A stretch of 64,000 nucleotides of DNA from Ravibacter sp964559125 (GCA_964559125.1 CAZLGW010000014.1:62001-126000); one strand, 5' to 3'. Positions 51,113 to 59,789 are shown, counted from the stretch's first letter. The notes: generated by a model from the sequence alone, not told the origin. Numbers and translations: made by a program.

Positions 51113-52333
51113 TTAAGACTCAAGGCTCAGAAAATTGTGTCCCATCCTGTCGCGTTTTGTCTTCAGGTAACGCCGGTTATGGGGGTTGGAAGGGACTTCA
51201 ATGCCTACGCATTCCACAACTTCCAGGCCATAACCGATCAGGCCTACTCTTTTTTTAGGGTTATTCGAGATCAGCCGCATTTTTGAAATGCCGAGGTCTC
51301 TCAGGATCTGGGCGCCTACGCCGTAGTCACGGGCGTCGGTCGGTAACCCCAGCTCCTCATTTGCTTCGATGGTGTCGCGTCCCTCTTCCTGGAGCTTATA
51401 AGCTTTCAGCTTGTTGAGAAGACCTATACCCCGTCCCTCCTGATTCATATAAAGCACCACGCCTTTACCTTCGTTTTCCACCATTTCCATAGCGGCATGA
51501 AGCTGTCCTCCGCAGTCGCAACGGCACGAACCGAATATATCTCCGGTAATACAGGAGGAATGGACGCGGACCAGCACGGGCTCATCCGGCTCCCATTGTC
51601 CCTTGACCATTGCGATATGAATGTCGCCCGTATTGGTCTGAGAGTAGGCTATCAGGTCGAAATGGCCCCATTCAGTAGGCATATCCACCTTTGATTCCCG
51701 CCTGATAAGCGATTCGATAGAAAGGCGATAGGCGATCAGGTCTTTTATGCTGATCAGTTTCAACCCGAATTTGTCGGCAAACAGCCTCAGCTCAGGCAGC
51801 CGCGCCATGGTGCCGTCTTCGTTCAGCACTTCGATCAATACGCCCGCAGGCTGCAGCCCGGCGAGCCTGGCCAGGTCTACGGCTGCTTCCGTATGGCCGG
51901 CGCGACGCAGCACTCCGCCATCTTTGGCCTTTAAAGGGTTGATATGCCCGGGTCTCCCGAGGTCTTCGGGCTTGGTTTCCGGGTCTACCAGAGCCAGGAT
52001 GGTCTTGGCGCGGTCGTTAGCGGAAACACCGGTGGTACACCCCTTCCCGAGCAGATCGACAGTAATGGTAAAAGCCGTTTCGTGGGTAGCGGTGTTGTGA
52101 GCCACCATCATGTCGAGATTCAGCTCCCGACACCTGGCTTCGGTAAGAGGGACACAGATCACTCCCCGCCCTTCCTTTGTCATGAAGTTGACCATCTCGG
52201 GCGTTATGCATTCCGCAGCACAGATGAGGTCTCCTTCATTTTCGCGGTCTTCATCGTCCACTACCACTACCATTTTACCCGCTTTTATATCTTCAATCGC
52301 TTCGTCGACCCGATCCAGTCTGATATTAGCCAT
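51113..52333 (-). CDS. ribBA: Bifunctional DHBP synthase / GTP cyclohydrolase II
   Basis: 406 residues, a fusion of RibB (about 1-205) and RibA (about 206-406). RibB carries VVVDDEDRENEGDLICAAE and the RAGHTEAAVDLARLAG block. RibA carries the zinc cysteines in CITGDIFGSCRCDCGGQL and LYMNQEGRGIGLLNKLKAYKLQ, then TDARDYGVGAQIL. The enzyme makes dihydroxybutanone phosphate from ribulose-5-phosphate, and the pyrimidine precursor from GTP, for riboflavin. Its leader contains a terminator-like hairpin (52340-52399) ending seven bases before the ATG. Confidence 0.96.
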   Translation of the reverse strand: MANIRLDRVDEAIEDIKAGKMVVVVDDEDRENEGDLICAAECITPEMVNFMTKEGRGVICVPLTEARCRELNLDMMVAHNTATHETAFTITVDLLGKGCTTGVSANDRAKTILALVDPETKPEDLGRPGHINPLKAKDGGVLRRAGHTEAAVDLARLAGLQPAGVLIEVLNEDGTMARLPELRLFADKFGLKLISIKDLIAYRLSIESLIRRESKVDMPTEWGHFDLIAYSQTNTGDIHIAMVKGQWEPDEPVLVRVHSSCITGDIFGSCRCDCGGQLHAAMEMVENEGKGVVLYMNQEGRGIGLLNKLKAYKLQEEGRDTIEANEELGLPTDARDYGVGAQILRDLGISKMRLISNNPKKRVGLIGYGLEVVECVGIEVPSNPHNRRYLKTKRDRMGHNFLSLES

Positions 52334-52339
52334 ATTCGT

Positions 52340-52399
52340 AAAAATAAAAACTGAAAGGGAGGCGGTTACGCCTGTTTTAGCCCCGGTTCGCTCTTTCAG
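52340..52399 (-). terminator. Terminator-like structured leader of ribBA
   Basis: On the minus strand an outer stem CTGAAAG / CTTTCAG (52399-52393 with 52357-52351) encloses AGC / GCT and AGGCG / CGCCT inner stems, and is followed by TTTTTATTTTT (52350-52340), seven bases before the ATG. No ORF with an ATG lies between the likely promoter and this hairpin. It is not the FMN riboswitch pattern I know. Confidence 0.55.
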
Positions 52400-52446
52400 C
52401 CTGTTAATGAAATCTCAATCTAAAAACTAACCGTCTATATGAGAAA

Positions 52447-52454
52447 CAAATATA
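52447..52454 (-). promoter_or_regulatory. Candidate -7 box of ribBA
   Basis: Minus-strand TATATTTG matches TAnnTTTG exactly; a TTTG lies 15 bases upstream, which is close for a -33 box. It would give a leader of about 105 bases. Confidence 0.45.
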
Positions 52455-52671
52455 GAATTACTGAACGTTCAAAAAATATATATTTTCGGGTTCTTGCTGA
52501 CTTGCGATTTCTGACTGCGGATTCCTGATGACTTTTTTAAGGGAATGATCGTTGATAAGCTTCTCATTATCATGTGTTTAGTGCCATAGAATGCGTTCCC
52601 ATCGGAATGACGTTACGCTTTATCTGAAAGTAGTGTTTCACGCGAGTTATAAATAGTAAATCGAAACCTCT

Positions 52672-52679
52672 TATCTTTG
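52672..52679 (+). promoter_or_regulatory. Candidate -7 box of ybaB
   Basis: TATCTTTG, exact TAnnTTTG, giving a start near 52686. This supports the ybaB start at 52741 over the TTG/ATG options further 5'. Nothing else was seen in 52455-52671. Confidence 0.45.
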
Positions 52680-52740
52680 TTCTCTCGTCCTGAAGATGGG
52701 GCAGTCAGAAAATTTGTGGTTTAGAAAGCAAGTAAAGAGT

Positions 52741-53079
52741 ATGTTCGGGAATTTAGGTGATTTGATGGGGAAGGTGAAGGACCTGCAGGCGAATATGAAG
52801 GTAGCCCAGGAGCAGTTATCCGCTATTACCGAAACCGGTGAGTCCGGCGCCGGTCTGGTGCGCGCCACGATAAACGGCCATAAGAAGCTGCTGTCGCTGG
52901 AAATCGATCAGTCTATCGTACAGCCGGAAGATAAGGAAATGATGCAGGACCTGATTGTTGCTGCGGTCAACAAGGCCCTTGAGACTATCGAGCCGAAGAT
53001 AAAGGAGCACCTCAAAAATGCGACGCAGGGATCGCTGCCGAATATCCCTGGCCTGGACCTGGGAAGTTTTCTTAAATAG
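52741..53079 (+). CDS. ybaB: YbaB/EbfC nucleoid-associated protein
   Basis: 112 residues from the ATG at 52741; an upstream in-frame start at 52696 lies only about 10 bases after the likely transcription start. Family features: MFGNLGDLMGKVKDLQANMKVAQEQLSAI (amphipathic helix), GLVRATINGHKKLLSLEID, and DLIVAAVNKALETIEPKIKEH. YbaB forms dimers that bind DNA and is often next to dnaX or recR; here dnaX is 16 kb away. The C-terminal NIPGLDLGSFLK is usual for the group. Confidence 0.92.
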   Translation: MFGNLGDLMGKVKDLQANMKVAQEQLSAITETGESGAGLVRATINGHKKLLSLEIDQSIVQPEDKEMMQDLIVAAVNKALETIEPKIKEHLKNATQGSLPNIPGLDLGSFLK

Positions 53080-53138
53080 GCATATTTTATGCCCTCTCTT
53101 TATAACGTTCCGTAAATGACCCTCCCGCCGGTAGCCCG

Positions 53139-54146
53139 ATGACCAAGGTAGCAGTAGTTATTCTCAACTATAACGGAAGGGTATTTTTACAGCAATTTCT
53201 GCCTACTGTATTAAAATATTCCGAGGGATGCGAGGTATGGATAGCCGATAATGCTTCAACCGACCAGTCCCTGGAATGGATAGAAAGCCAGAAGCTGCCG
53301 GTTAAGACACTTGCATTCGGGGTAAATGACGGCTATGCCGGTGGGTATAACCGCGCACTGCGTGAGATCGATGCGGAGTATTATGTTCTTCTGAATTCGG
53401 ATATAGAGGTAACCCCGGACTGGATCCAGCCGGTTATCGATTTTATGGATTCCGATCCTGCAATCGCTGCCTGCCAGCCCAAGATATGCGCTTATGACCT
53501 GAAAACTCACTTTGAGTATGCCGGGGCGGCAGGCGGATACCTCGACTATCTCGGGTATCCATTCTGCCGCGGACGTATTTTTGATACACGTGAAGAAGAC
53601 CTGGGGCAATACGACGACAATACCGATGTTTTCTGGGCGACAGGCGCATGCCTGTTTGTAAGGGCGGAGGCTTTTCACAGCCTGGGCGGCTTTGACGAAG
53701 TTTTTTTTGCCCACATGGAAGAAATCGACCTCTGCTGGCGGCTCAGTAAGGAAGGGTACCGCGTAACCTATTGCGGAGCCTCCAAAGTGTTTCATGTAGG
53801 AGGCGGAACGCTGCATAAATCCAATCCCAGGAAAACGTTCCTTAATTACCGGAATAACCTGATCATGCTCTATAAGAATCTCAGCCCCTGGCAGAGATGG
53901 AAGGTAATAGGGATGAGGCTGATTCTCGACGGTCTGTCCAGCGTGAGGTATATAGCTTCGGGTGCATTCCCCGATGTTTTAGCGATCGTACGGGCTCACT
54001 TTGCTTTTTATGCTATGATAGGGAAACTGTCAAAGCAGGCGAACGGATCAAAGAAAGAAATACAGCTTTATAGTAAGAGTGTGGTCTGGGAATATTTTGT
54101 TCTGGGGAGGCATAAATTTCCGGAGTTGAAGGGGTTTGGAAAGTGA
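53139..54146 (+). CDS. Family 2 glycosyltransferase (rhamnosyltransferase-like)
   Basis: 335 residues. GT-A fold: VAVVILNYNGR, VWIADNASTDQS, VLLNSDIEVTPDW with NSD (86-88) in place of DxD, FWATGACLFVRAEAFHSLGGFDEVFFAHMEEIDLCWRL (acceptor-site ED and W), and a C-terminal amphipathic part. Members of this group transfer rhamnose and other sugars to surface polysaccharides. It is 59 bases after ybaB and precedes the minus-strand PspC gene. Confidence 0.92.
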   Translation: MTKVAVVILNYNGRVFLQQFLPTVLKYSEGCEVWIADNASTDQSLEWIESQKLPVKTLAFGVNDGYAGGYNRALREIDAEYYVLLNSDIEVTPDWIQPVIDFMDSDPAIAACQPKICAYDLKTHFEYAGAAGGYLDYLGYPFCRGRIFDTREEDLGQYDDNTDVFWATGACLFVRAEAFHSLGGFDEVFFAHMEEIDLCWRLSKEGYRVTYCGASKVFHVGGGTLHKSNPRKTFLNYRNNLIMLYKNLSPWQRWKVIGMRLILDGLSSVRYIASGAFPDVLAIVRAHFAFYAMIGKLSKQANGSKKEIQLYSKSVVWEYFVLGRHKFPELKGFGK

Positions 54147-54149
54147 GGT

Positions 54150-54207
54150 TTTTTGAGCCGGGTCGGAGACCCGGTGTCGCACTCCCGTCGTCTCAACGAG
54201 GGAGAAC
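54150..54207. repeat. Small palindrome pair sharing cores with 25116-25286
   Basis: Contains CCGGGTCGGAGACCCGG and, a little further on, CTCCCGTCGT ... ACGAGGGAG-like arms. The same GGTCGGAGACC core is at about 25220-25236. It lies between the convergent GT2 and PspC genes and probably terminates both. Confidence 0.55.
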
Positions 54208-54429
54208 CTAAAGCTCCCAGATGGTCGGACTATTGTGGCGCCTGAGGTGCTTCCGTATTTCCATCCAGAAAGCCAGTACCAGGTAAATAATGATAGGCGA
54301 TCCGAAAGTAAGGAAAGAGGCGTAAATAAAATAAAGCCGGATGCTGCTTGCCGAAAAGTGGAGTTTTTCTCCCAGTCTGGAACAAACTCCGAAGACCTGA
54401 TTTTCCAGGAAATAGCGAAGTGGGATCAT
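54208..54429 (-). CDS. Short PspC domain protein
   Basis: 73 residues; a single PspC domain: YFLENQVFGVCSRLGEKLHFSASSIRLYFIYASFLTFGSPIIIYLVLAFWMEIRKHLRRH. It has one or two membrane helices and a positively charged C-terminus. PspC proteins are linked to envelope stress and membrane integrity. No partner gene is in the same direction nearby. Confidence 0.85.
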   Translation of the reverse strand: MIPLRYFLENQVFGVCSRLGEKLHFSASSIRLYFIYASFLTFGSPIIIYLVLAFWMEIRKHLRRHNSPTIWEL

Positions 54430-54512
54430 ATTGTTTATCCGGGATTAAGGGGGCTAAATTAGAAAAACCTTTCGATATTGTAAAGTAGTGTACCGTAAAG
54501 TTGACGATTGCT

Positions 54513-55274
54513 TCATCTTCCGTACATCTTGTCGTCTTCGACGCAGCTTTTCAGCCAGTCATCCAAAGCCGCCGTGCCGGCTCTTTCGGGCAGGCTAAGG
54601 GTTTTAAAAAAGGAACGGGCCACTCTCAGCCTTTTTGAAAAGCTATAAGAGGTTTCTCCCAGGGCGTTCCTTTCACGCCGGACTTTAAAAGCACCGCATT
54701 TCAGCCTGAATTTTGCGATCAGTCCCAATAAATAGGGGCTATCAGGAAGGTAACGGAAAAATGGTTCGGCAGCGCTTTTCCTGATCAGCAGGAATAAGCC
54801 GGCGTTCGGAGGGATGCGTCCCCGGGAAAAAAGAGAAACTATCGTCTTGAAAACAAAAGAGGTGAAGAGCCGGCCGGCCGATTCATAATTGCCTTCTCGT
54901 GTGGCAAATACGGTATCCGTATCGCTTTTCAGACAGTCTGCGAGCAGCGGGACGACCTCAGGAGTATCCTGGAGATCTGCATCGAGCGTAACACATTTAG
55001 AGTAACGGGCATATATCATCCCGCATAATAAGGCATGGCTTTGTCCACAGTTGTTCCGCAGCCTGACAATGCGGAAAGGAATACATGTCGGCAGGCTTTC
55101 GAGTACTTCCTGCGAAGAGTCGGGAGAGGCGTCGTTTACATAGACGATTTCTGCCTGCCACTTCTCCGATGCGCAAACCTGTGCGATGCGCGCATGTAGT
55201 TCCTCCAGTGTATTTTCACTCTTGTAGACGGGTACGATGAAGCTGATCCCTTCAGACTCAATAGCCTTTTCCAT
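54513..55274 (-). CDS. Family 2 glycosyltransferase (DPM1/DPG-synthase-like)
   Basis: 253 residues. GT-A features: ISFIVPVYKSENTLEELHARI, IVYVNDASPDSSQEVLE, NCGQSHALLCGMIYA, and a DxD motif (VTLDADLQD, D98 and D100). A short or absent C-terminal membrane part; hydrophobic segment about 130-150. Enzymes of this type use nucleotide sugars to glycosylate polyprenyl phosphate. Last gene of a four-gene unit; its ATG overlaps the dehydrogenase stop by 17 bases. Confidence 0.88.
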   Translation of the reverse strand: MEKAIESEGISFIVPVYKSENTLEELHARIAQVCASEKWQAEIVYVNDASPDSSQEVLESLPTCIPFRIVRLRNNCGQSHALLCGMIYARYSKCVTLDADLQDTPEVVPLLADCLKSDTDTVFATREGNYESAGRLFTSFVFKTIVSLFSRGRIPPNAGLFLLIRKSAAEPFFRYLPDSPYLLGLIAKFRLKCGAFKVRRERNALGETSYSFSKRLRVARSFFKTLSLPERAGTAALDDWLKSCVEDDKMYGR

Positions 55275-56202
55275 AGTCTACTATATTCAGCAATTGCTGT
55301 CCGCCGAGATAGCGACGCATGTTCTCTTCGAAAAGGCCGAACCACCGGTAGTCAGGGCCTTCCAGGCTTCTTCCGGCGTGGGGACTAACCAGGATATGCG
55401 GCTCTTCCCAGAGAGGGCTGGACAGAGGCAGCGGTTCTTCAGTAAAAACATCCAGGGCCGCCCCGGCAAGCCTGTTCTCCCTGATTTGCTGCAGGAGGGC
55501 GTTCTCATCCAGAGTGCCGCCCCGGCCGATATTGACGACGTAGGCTCCGGCCGGCAAAAGAGATAGTTCGGCAGCTCCGACATAATGGATGGTTTCCGGC
55601 GTTTTAGGGAGGCATATCACAAGAAAATCGGTTTCCGCAAGCCGGGTCTTCCAGGATGACCGGCTATAGACGGCAAAATGCCCGTCAGTCGAATCGGTTT
55701 CGAGATTCCGTGCTCCGGAGACCTCCATGCCCAGCCCCGACAGCACGACAGCTACCCTTCGGGCCAGGCTTCCCCACCCCAGGATCAGGCATTTTTTTTC
55801 TTCCAGAATCATCAGCCGGTGCCTTTGCCACAGTCGTTTGTGCTGATGATCGCGTAATATATGAACAGAACGGGACAGGGTCAGTATTAAAGCCAGGGTG
55901 TGTTCGGTGAGCTCCTGGTCGTATACCCCGCGCGCGCAGGTCAGCAGAATTCCTTTTTCGATAAGGAGCTCTTTCTTTTGCAGGATAATATCTACACCGA
56001 CCGAATTGGACTGCATCCAACGTAGCTTCCGGGCGTATGGCAGGCTTTGGATAAAGTGCCGGTTGCCCATCACTATTTCGGCCTCTTCAATGTAGCTTTT
56101 GGCCTCTCCTTCGTCTGCAGCGACCCGTATTTCCATATCACCTGCTATTTCCCTGAGTTTCCGGAAATGGTAAGGCGGCGGTGGGTACATCAGCAGAATC
56201 AT
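55258..56202 (-). CDS. D-2-hydroxyacid dehydrogenase family protein
   Basis: 314 residues. NAD-binding loop in LILGWGSLARRVAV (GWGSLA 142-147, where the usual GxGxxG is altered at the last position). The catalytic triad of the family is present: R227 (VVNIGRGG), E255/256 (DVFTEEPLP) and H275 (VSPHAG). It reduces a 2-oxoacid to a D-2-hydroxyacid or the reverse, in the cytoplasm. It overlaps the aldolase gene upstream by four bases and the GT2 gene downstream by 17, so it acts in the same pathway by inference. Confidence 0.9.
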   Translation of the reverse strand: MILLMYPPPPYHFRKLREIAGDMEIRVAADEGEAKSYIEEAEIVMGNRHFIQSLPYARKLRWMQSNSVGVDIILQKKELLIEKGILLTCARGVYDQELTEHTLALILTLSRSVHILRDHQHKRLWQRHRLMILEEKKCLILGWGSLARRVAVVLSGLGMEVSGARNLETDSTDGHFAVYSRSSWKTRLAETDFLVICLPKTPETIHYVGAAELSLLPAGAYVVNIGRGGTLDENALLQQIRENRLAGAALDVFTEEPLPLSSPLWEEPHILVSPHAGRSLEGPDYRWFGLFEENMRRYLGGQQLLNIVDYGKGY

Positions 56203-57023
56203 GCGATATAAGGATTACTTAACCAATCGGTTACAAGTGAACTGAATTGGCGGAAATCGTCCTCTTCCTCCGCAGGAGTTCTTCGTTTGGCTTCCCTGTA
56301 CGCCTCTTTGATAGCGCTGACCATATAATCAATGCCGAACTCGCTGCAGTCTTTGATAAAAGTACGTCTCAGGAAGCTGAATTCTATGTTAAGCCGGGCA
56401 TATTCGTTAATGAGGTACCTGCTTCTGACAGGTTGACCGCTATCCGGATAAGTGACCCCGCCCATACCCAGCCGGCACGTGAAGTGTTTCCTGATGTCGG
56501 CAATGGTTTGTCCCAGCAGGGGATAGAAAATATTCGGGGTACCCTGCTGTATATGGAGATCATTAAGGCCGATATAAGCCCTTTTTAACTGAAGTGACGA
56601 TAGCTCGCGCAGTTGTTCCAGGGCAGCTACGGTTTCAATAAGAATATTAACGGCAGCGGCATTGCCGACGTGGGCAATTACCTTTTCGACATGCAGGGCT
56701 GACGTAACCATAGGGAGGAAGATTTCGTCTGCTCCTCCACCGACAGCAAGATCCACTTCCCTGAGTGTGCTGTCTCCTGAAAATTCGTTGATACGACACA
56801 GAAGTTTTCCCGCAGGTACGATCTGCCTCAGTCTGCAGAGATCCTCGTAAGTGTTGTGATTGATCTGGGTGTCAAAGTTTTTCTGGCGCAGTTTTTTTCC
56901 TTGGTTTTCCCAATCGACTATAATACCGTCGACACCGGCGTTTACGGCCGCCGAAACCAGCGCGTCGTCGACAGAGAGAAGCAGGAGGTCAAAATGGCCC
57001 TGGTTTGTATTATGGTCTGTCAC
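56199..57023 (-). CDS. HpcH/HpaI-type class II aldolase
   Basis: 274 residues. Family residues: R77 (LLCRINEFSGD), metal ligand E130 (ILIETVAAL) and D155 (IGLNDLHIQQG). HpcH/HpaI enzymes join or split 2-oxoacids and aldehydes, commonly pyruvate with an aldehyde, giving 4-hydroxy-2-oxoacids. The sequence differs from degradative HpaI in the C-terminal third, which is longer and acidic (KRRTPAEEEDDFRQF). It overlaps the methyltransferase by 14 bases. The coupling suggests a role in making an unusual oxoacid or sugar acid for a glycan. Confidence 0.85.
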   Translation of the reverse strand: MTDHNTNQGHFDLLLLSVDDALVSAAVNAGVDGIIVDWENQGKKLRQKNFDTQINHNTYEDLCRLRQIVPAGKLLCRINEFSGDSTLREVDLAVGGGADEIFLPMVTSALHVEKVIAHVGNAAAVNILIETVAALEQLRELSSLQLKRAYIGLNDLHIQQGTPNIFYPLLGQTIADIRKHFTCRLGMGGVTYPDSGQPVRSRYLINEYARLNIEFSFLRRTFIKDCSEFGIDYMVSAIKEAYREAKRRTPAEEEDDFRQFSSLVTDWLSNPYIA

Positions 57024-57807
57024 TTTCTTGATTTTTTTGTGCGACTATCATACAACTTGTTCCAAACGGAATCTTCTTCCTTTTGCGGATAAAGCTGGTT
57101 TCCCAACTGAGGAGCAACTGCAGGATCTTTGCCATAAACGGCCGGGTCGATAAATGTTCCGTCTGTTTTTTCCGGCGGGTATTCTTCTGACTGAAACCCA
57201 TAACATTCGGGATAACCCGCACAAGCCACATAGGGACCCAGAGAACAGAAAAGAAATAGGTTTTATAATATACTTCAAAGCCACAGCTTCTGAGGAGTGT
57301 TTCGAGTTGACCGGTCCGGTATCGCCTGAAATGCCCAAGCTGGACGTCATTGTCCGACCAGAGTGACTGAAAAGCGGGTACCGTAAGAATAAGCTTCCCG
57401 TCATCCGTAAGAAGACTGTGGATATGCTGCAAAAACAGGTGATCATTTTCTATATGCTCCAGCACGTCGAAGAAGCCGACTCCTTTCAGCGGGCCTCCCG
57501 GAGGCTTAAACTCTTCCAGGGTCGTATGTACGGTTTTGCTGACGCCACGCGCCTGCGCATTCCGGATGCCTGTTTCGTACGGTTCTACGAGCGTTACATC
57601 GAAGCCGTTGTCCTGCAGTAATTTGGCTGTAATACCGTTCCCGCCGCCAATGTCATAAAACTCGCGGTCAAATTCACATGACAGGATCGCCCGGAGGATA
57701 CAGCGGTTACGGTGCCGGTACCAGAATGAAGTGTCTTCCATCTGGAAACAGACCTCGTTCCCGTCGCTTGGATAGGAAACCAACCAGTTATCTTTGTCAG
57801 GCTGCAT
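57010..57807 (-). CDS. SAM-dependent methyltransferase
   Basis: 265 residues. Class I Rossmann core: motif I YDIGGGNG (51-58), acidic motif II VEPYETG (E75), motif IV GFFDVLEHIEN (111-121), and a typical post-motif ILTVPAFQSLWSDND. The opening FQMEDTSFWYRHRN resembles glycan and lipid methyltransferases. The C-terminus is basic (KRKKIPFG). It starts the four-gene overlapping unit and follows the DUF6044-like gene, 173 bases away. Confidence 0.9.
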   Translation of the reverse strand: MQPDKDNWLVSYPSDGNEVCFQMEDTSFWYRHRNRCILRAILSCEFDREFYDIGGGNGITAKLLQDNGFDVTLVEPYETGIRNAQARGVSKTVHTTLEEFKPPGGPLKGVGFFDVLEHIENDHLFLQHIHSLLTDDGKLILTVPAFQSLWSDNDVQLGHFRRYRTGQLETLLRSCGFEVYYKTYFFSVLWVPMWLVRVIPNVMGFSQKNTRRKKQTEHLSTRPFMAKILQLLLSWETSFIRKRKKIPFGTSCMIVAQKNQESDRP

Positions 57808-57980
57808 GGAATATCCGCCGGGTATTAATTATTATTTCCAAAGAGGGAATGCAATGACATAAAGCAGAGTATCAGGAATTTGTTATGATAACAACCGAAA
57901 TATCGTGAAATTAGCAATTGAAATACCCGGCATTCTCTTCTATTTTTAATTTGTGGTATATAGCCTGGCCGATAGCCTGT

Positions 57981-59789
57981 TTATTCTACTTCGTAAAGGA
58001 TTAATTTCCATATAGCAGAGGAGAACTGCCCGATTTCAGATAAGCCGCTTTCCCGGGGATTCTGTATGGTTTCGGCCGACAACACATATTTGCAATCCAA
58101 CGCCTTGAGCGCAGAGTTATCCAGCTTTATATCCCTGGGAGCAAGGGTCTTATCCCTGGTCACGTGGGTGCTGAAATTGTCGTCACCCTGGTCATACAGC
58201 AGTATGCATTGACTGCCCCACTCGTCGAAAAAGCCTTTTATAGTCTGGGTTTTTTCCAGTTCGTCGGCCATGATATCCCGGAATTTGTGTTTGTAACTGA
58301 GCGGGTAGGTGGTTACATACCCGTCGGCAGTCCACATACCATTATATTGAGCAACCGCCGGGGGGATGCCAAGGTTCACAACGCGGGCAGAAGACGATGT
58401 TTCGCCGGTAACCTGCTTAATCCGATCGAACATCTCCTCAGCATAGTAATCTTTATAGCGGTATATATAATGATAAGGTTTAATAGTGATAAGCGGTTTT
58501 ACAAAAAGGGCGTAATAAGTCGGCTGATAAGCAAATGAAATCAGCATTTGAAGTGCGAACGCCGCGACTATTGTTTTTTTTATGCGAACCCCTCCCGACA
58601 GGATAAGAGACCGTGCAGCGGCAAGGTGCCAGAGTACCTGGAGAAATATGTGAAAGCGGTCGAGACTGTACATCCGGAGCAACTGGCTCTGATTTCTAAG
58701 CCAAACGACCGGTTCCCAGTTGAGCAGGGCAACGTAAGCGCAAATGCAGGTAATAACCAGAAGGATTAGCGAAAGGAGACGATCGGGATACCCTTTTTGG
58801 ATCGTATCCCTGATGAATACGATCAGGACAATTGGCAGAATAACCAGGGTGTGTAAAGACAATGCTACATCTATGTTGCCGTAGAGGAAGTATCTCACGA
58901 ATATTTTAAAGCATGTTAGTGGCGAAACGGCATAACGCAGCATTTCCGTACGATGGGAAACGAACCCGGCGCCGGTCAGCAGGTTGGAGAAGAGGTCAAT
59001 TTTCGGAAAGCTGTATAACGCCAGCAGGATAGCCGAAGCAATGATCAGCTTTCTGACGGGTCGTTTCGCCCGGAAATCGGCGATGATGAGGAGAAACAGC
59101 AGGAATACTATAAAAATACCTGCCGACTGGAAGTTGGAAACAAAAGGAAACAGCGATACGATCAGCCAGTCTGTCCATCGGTTGCGGTCTTTTCTGAGGT
59201 TCAATACTGCATAAAGCAGCATTGGCTGTCCGGCTATGCTCATCGTCCACGCTGGAAGAAAAGGAGTGAACGCAAAAGAAAGGGATAGGAACGCACAGGG
59301 AAGGAGGCCGAGGCGCCAATGAGTATGCATTAGCAGCCACATGCCCGTCAGTGCGACAAGACTGGTTAAGATCATCAATACATTGAGCGCCTGAAAGGCA
59401 GGCAGCGCCAGGTTGAGCAGGTAGTAGATACTGAAGGAGTTTACCAGGGTAAATTTAGGAATGCCTCCGAGAAACTGGCCGACGATCTCAGTGGGTGAGG
59501 AATGGGCATACCCGTTTTCTACTACTGTACGGTACCAGACTACATACGAGTCGAGGTTATCGAATGCATTGTAATATGCATTTTCTCCCAACAGGAAAAA
59601 AGGCAGGTGATAAAGCAAAAACAGAGCGGCTGTAAGAGTGAGATAAAAGCTGGAATGAGTATTTTTGTAAAGCTTAATATTCGGGAGCATACAGTCGTAT
59701 TCCAGGTGGAAAGGCAAAGGAATATTTTTGCTGTAAGTTATATAAAATTGCGGTGAGGAGGCAGGGGTTGTATATAAAGATATTTCCAC
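57981..59789 (-). CDS. DUF6044-like polytopic membrane protein
   Basis: 602 residues. The first about 35 residues are probably not translated or are weakly conserved; an internal ATG at residue 34 (MLPNIKLYK, 59690) fits the family better. Ten or more helices follow, with GENAYYNAFDNLDSYVVWYRTVVENG near the first loop, as in DUF6044/YkoS-type proteins. A soluble C-terminal domain (about 455-602) follows. Homologues in Bacillus stand next to DPM1-like glycosyltransferases, as here. Role in glycan transfer is inferred. Confidence 0.65.
   Translation of the reverse strand: MEISLYTTPASSPQFYITYSKNIPLPFHLEYDCMLPNIKLYKNTHSSFYLTLTAALFLLYHLPFFLLGENAYYNAFDNLDSYVVWYRTVVENGYAHSSPTEIVGQFLGGIPKFTLVNSFSIYYLLNLALPAFQALNVLMILTSLVALTGMWLLMHTHWRLGLLPCAFLSLSFAFTPFLPAWTMSIAGQPMLLYAVLNLRKDRNRWTDWLIVSLFPFVSNFQSAGIFIVFLLFLLIIADFRAKRPVRKLIIASAILLALYSFPKIDLFSNLLTGAGFVSHRTEMLRYAVSPLTCFKIFVRYFLYGNIDVALSLHTLVILPIVLIVFIRDTIQKGYPDRLLSLILLVITCICAYVALLNWEPVVWLRNQSQLLRMYSLDRFHIFLQVLWHLAAARSLILSGGVRIKKTIVAAFALQMLISFAYQPTYYALFVKPLITIKPYHYIYRYKDYYAEEMFDRIKQVTGETSSSARVVNLGIPPAVAQYNGMWTADGYVTTYPLSYKHKFRDIMADELEKTQTIKGFFDEWGSQCILLYDQGDDNFSTHVTRDKTLAPRDIKLDNSALKALDCKYVLSAETIQNPRESGLSEIGQFSSAIWKLILYEVE

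Noticed and set aside
52340..52454. FMN riboswitch before ribBA
   Set aside because: The conserved FMN-riboswitch blocks are not recognisable; only a terminator-like structure is.
53256..53816. 186-codon minus-strand frame
   Set aside because: Antisense to the GT2 glycosyltransferase, whose motifs are clear.
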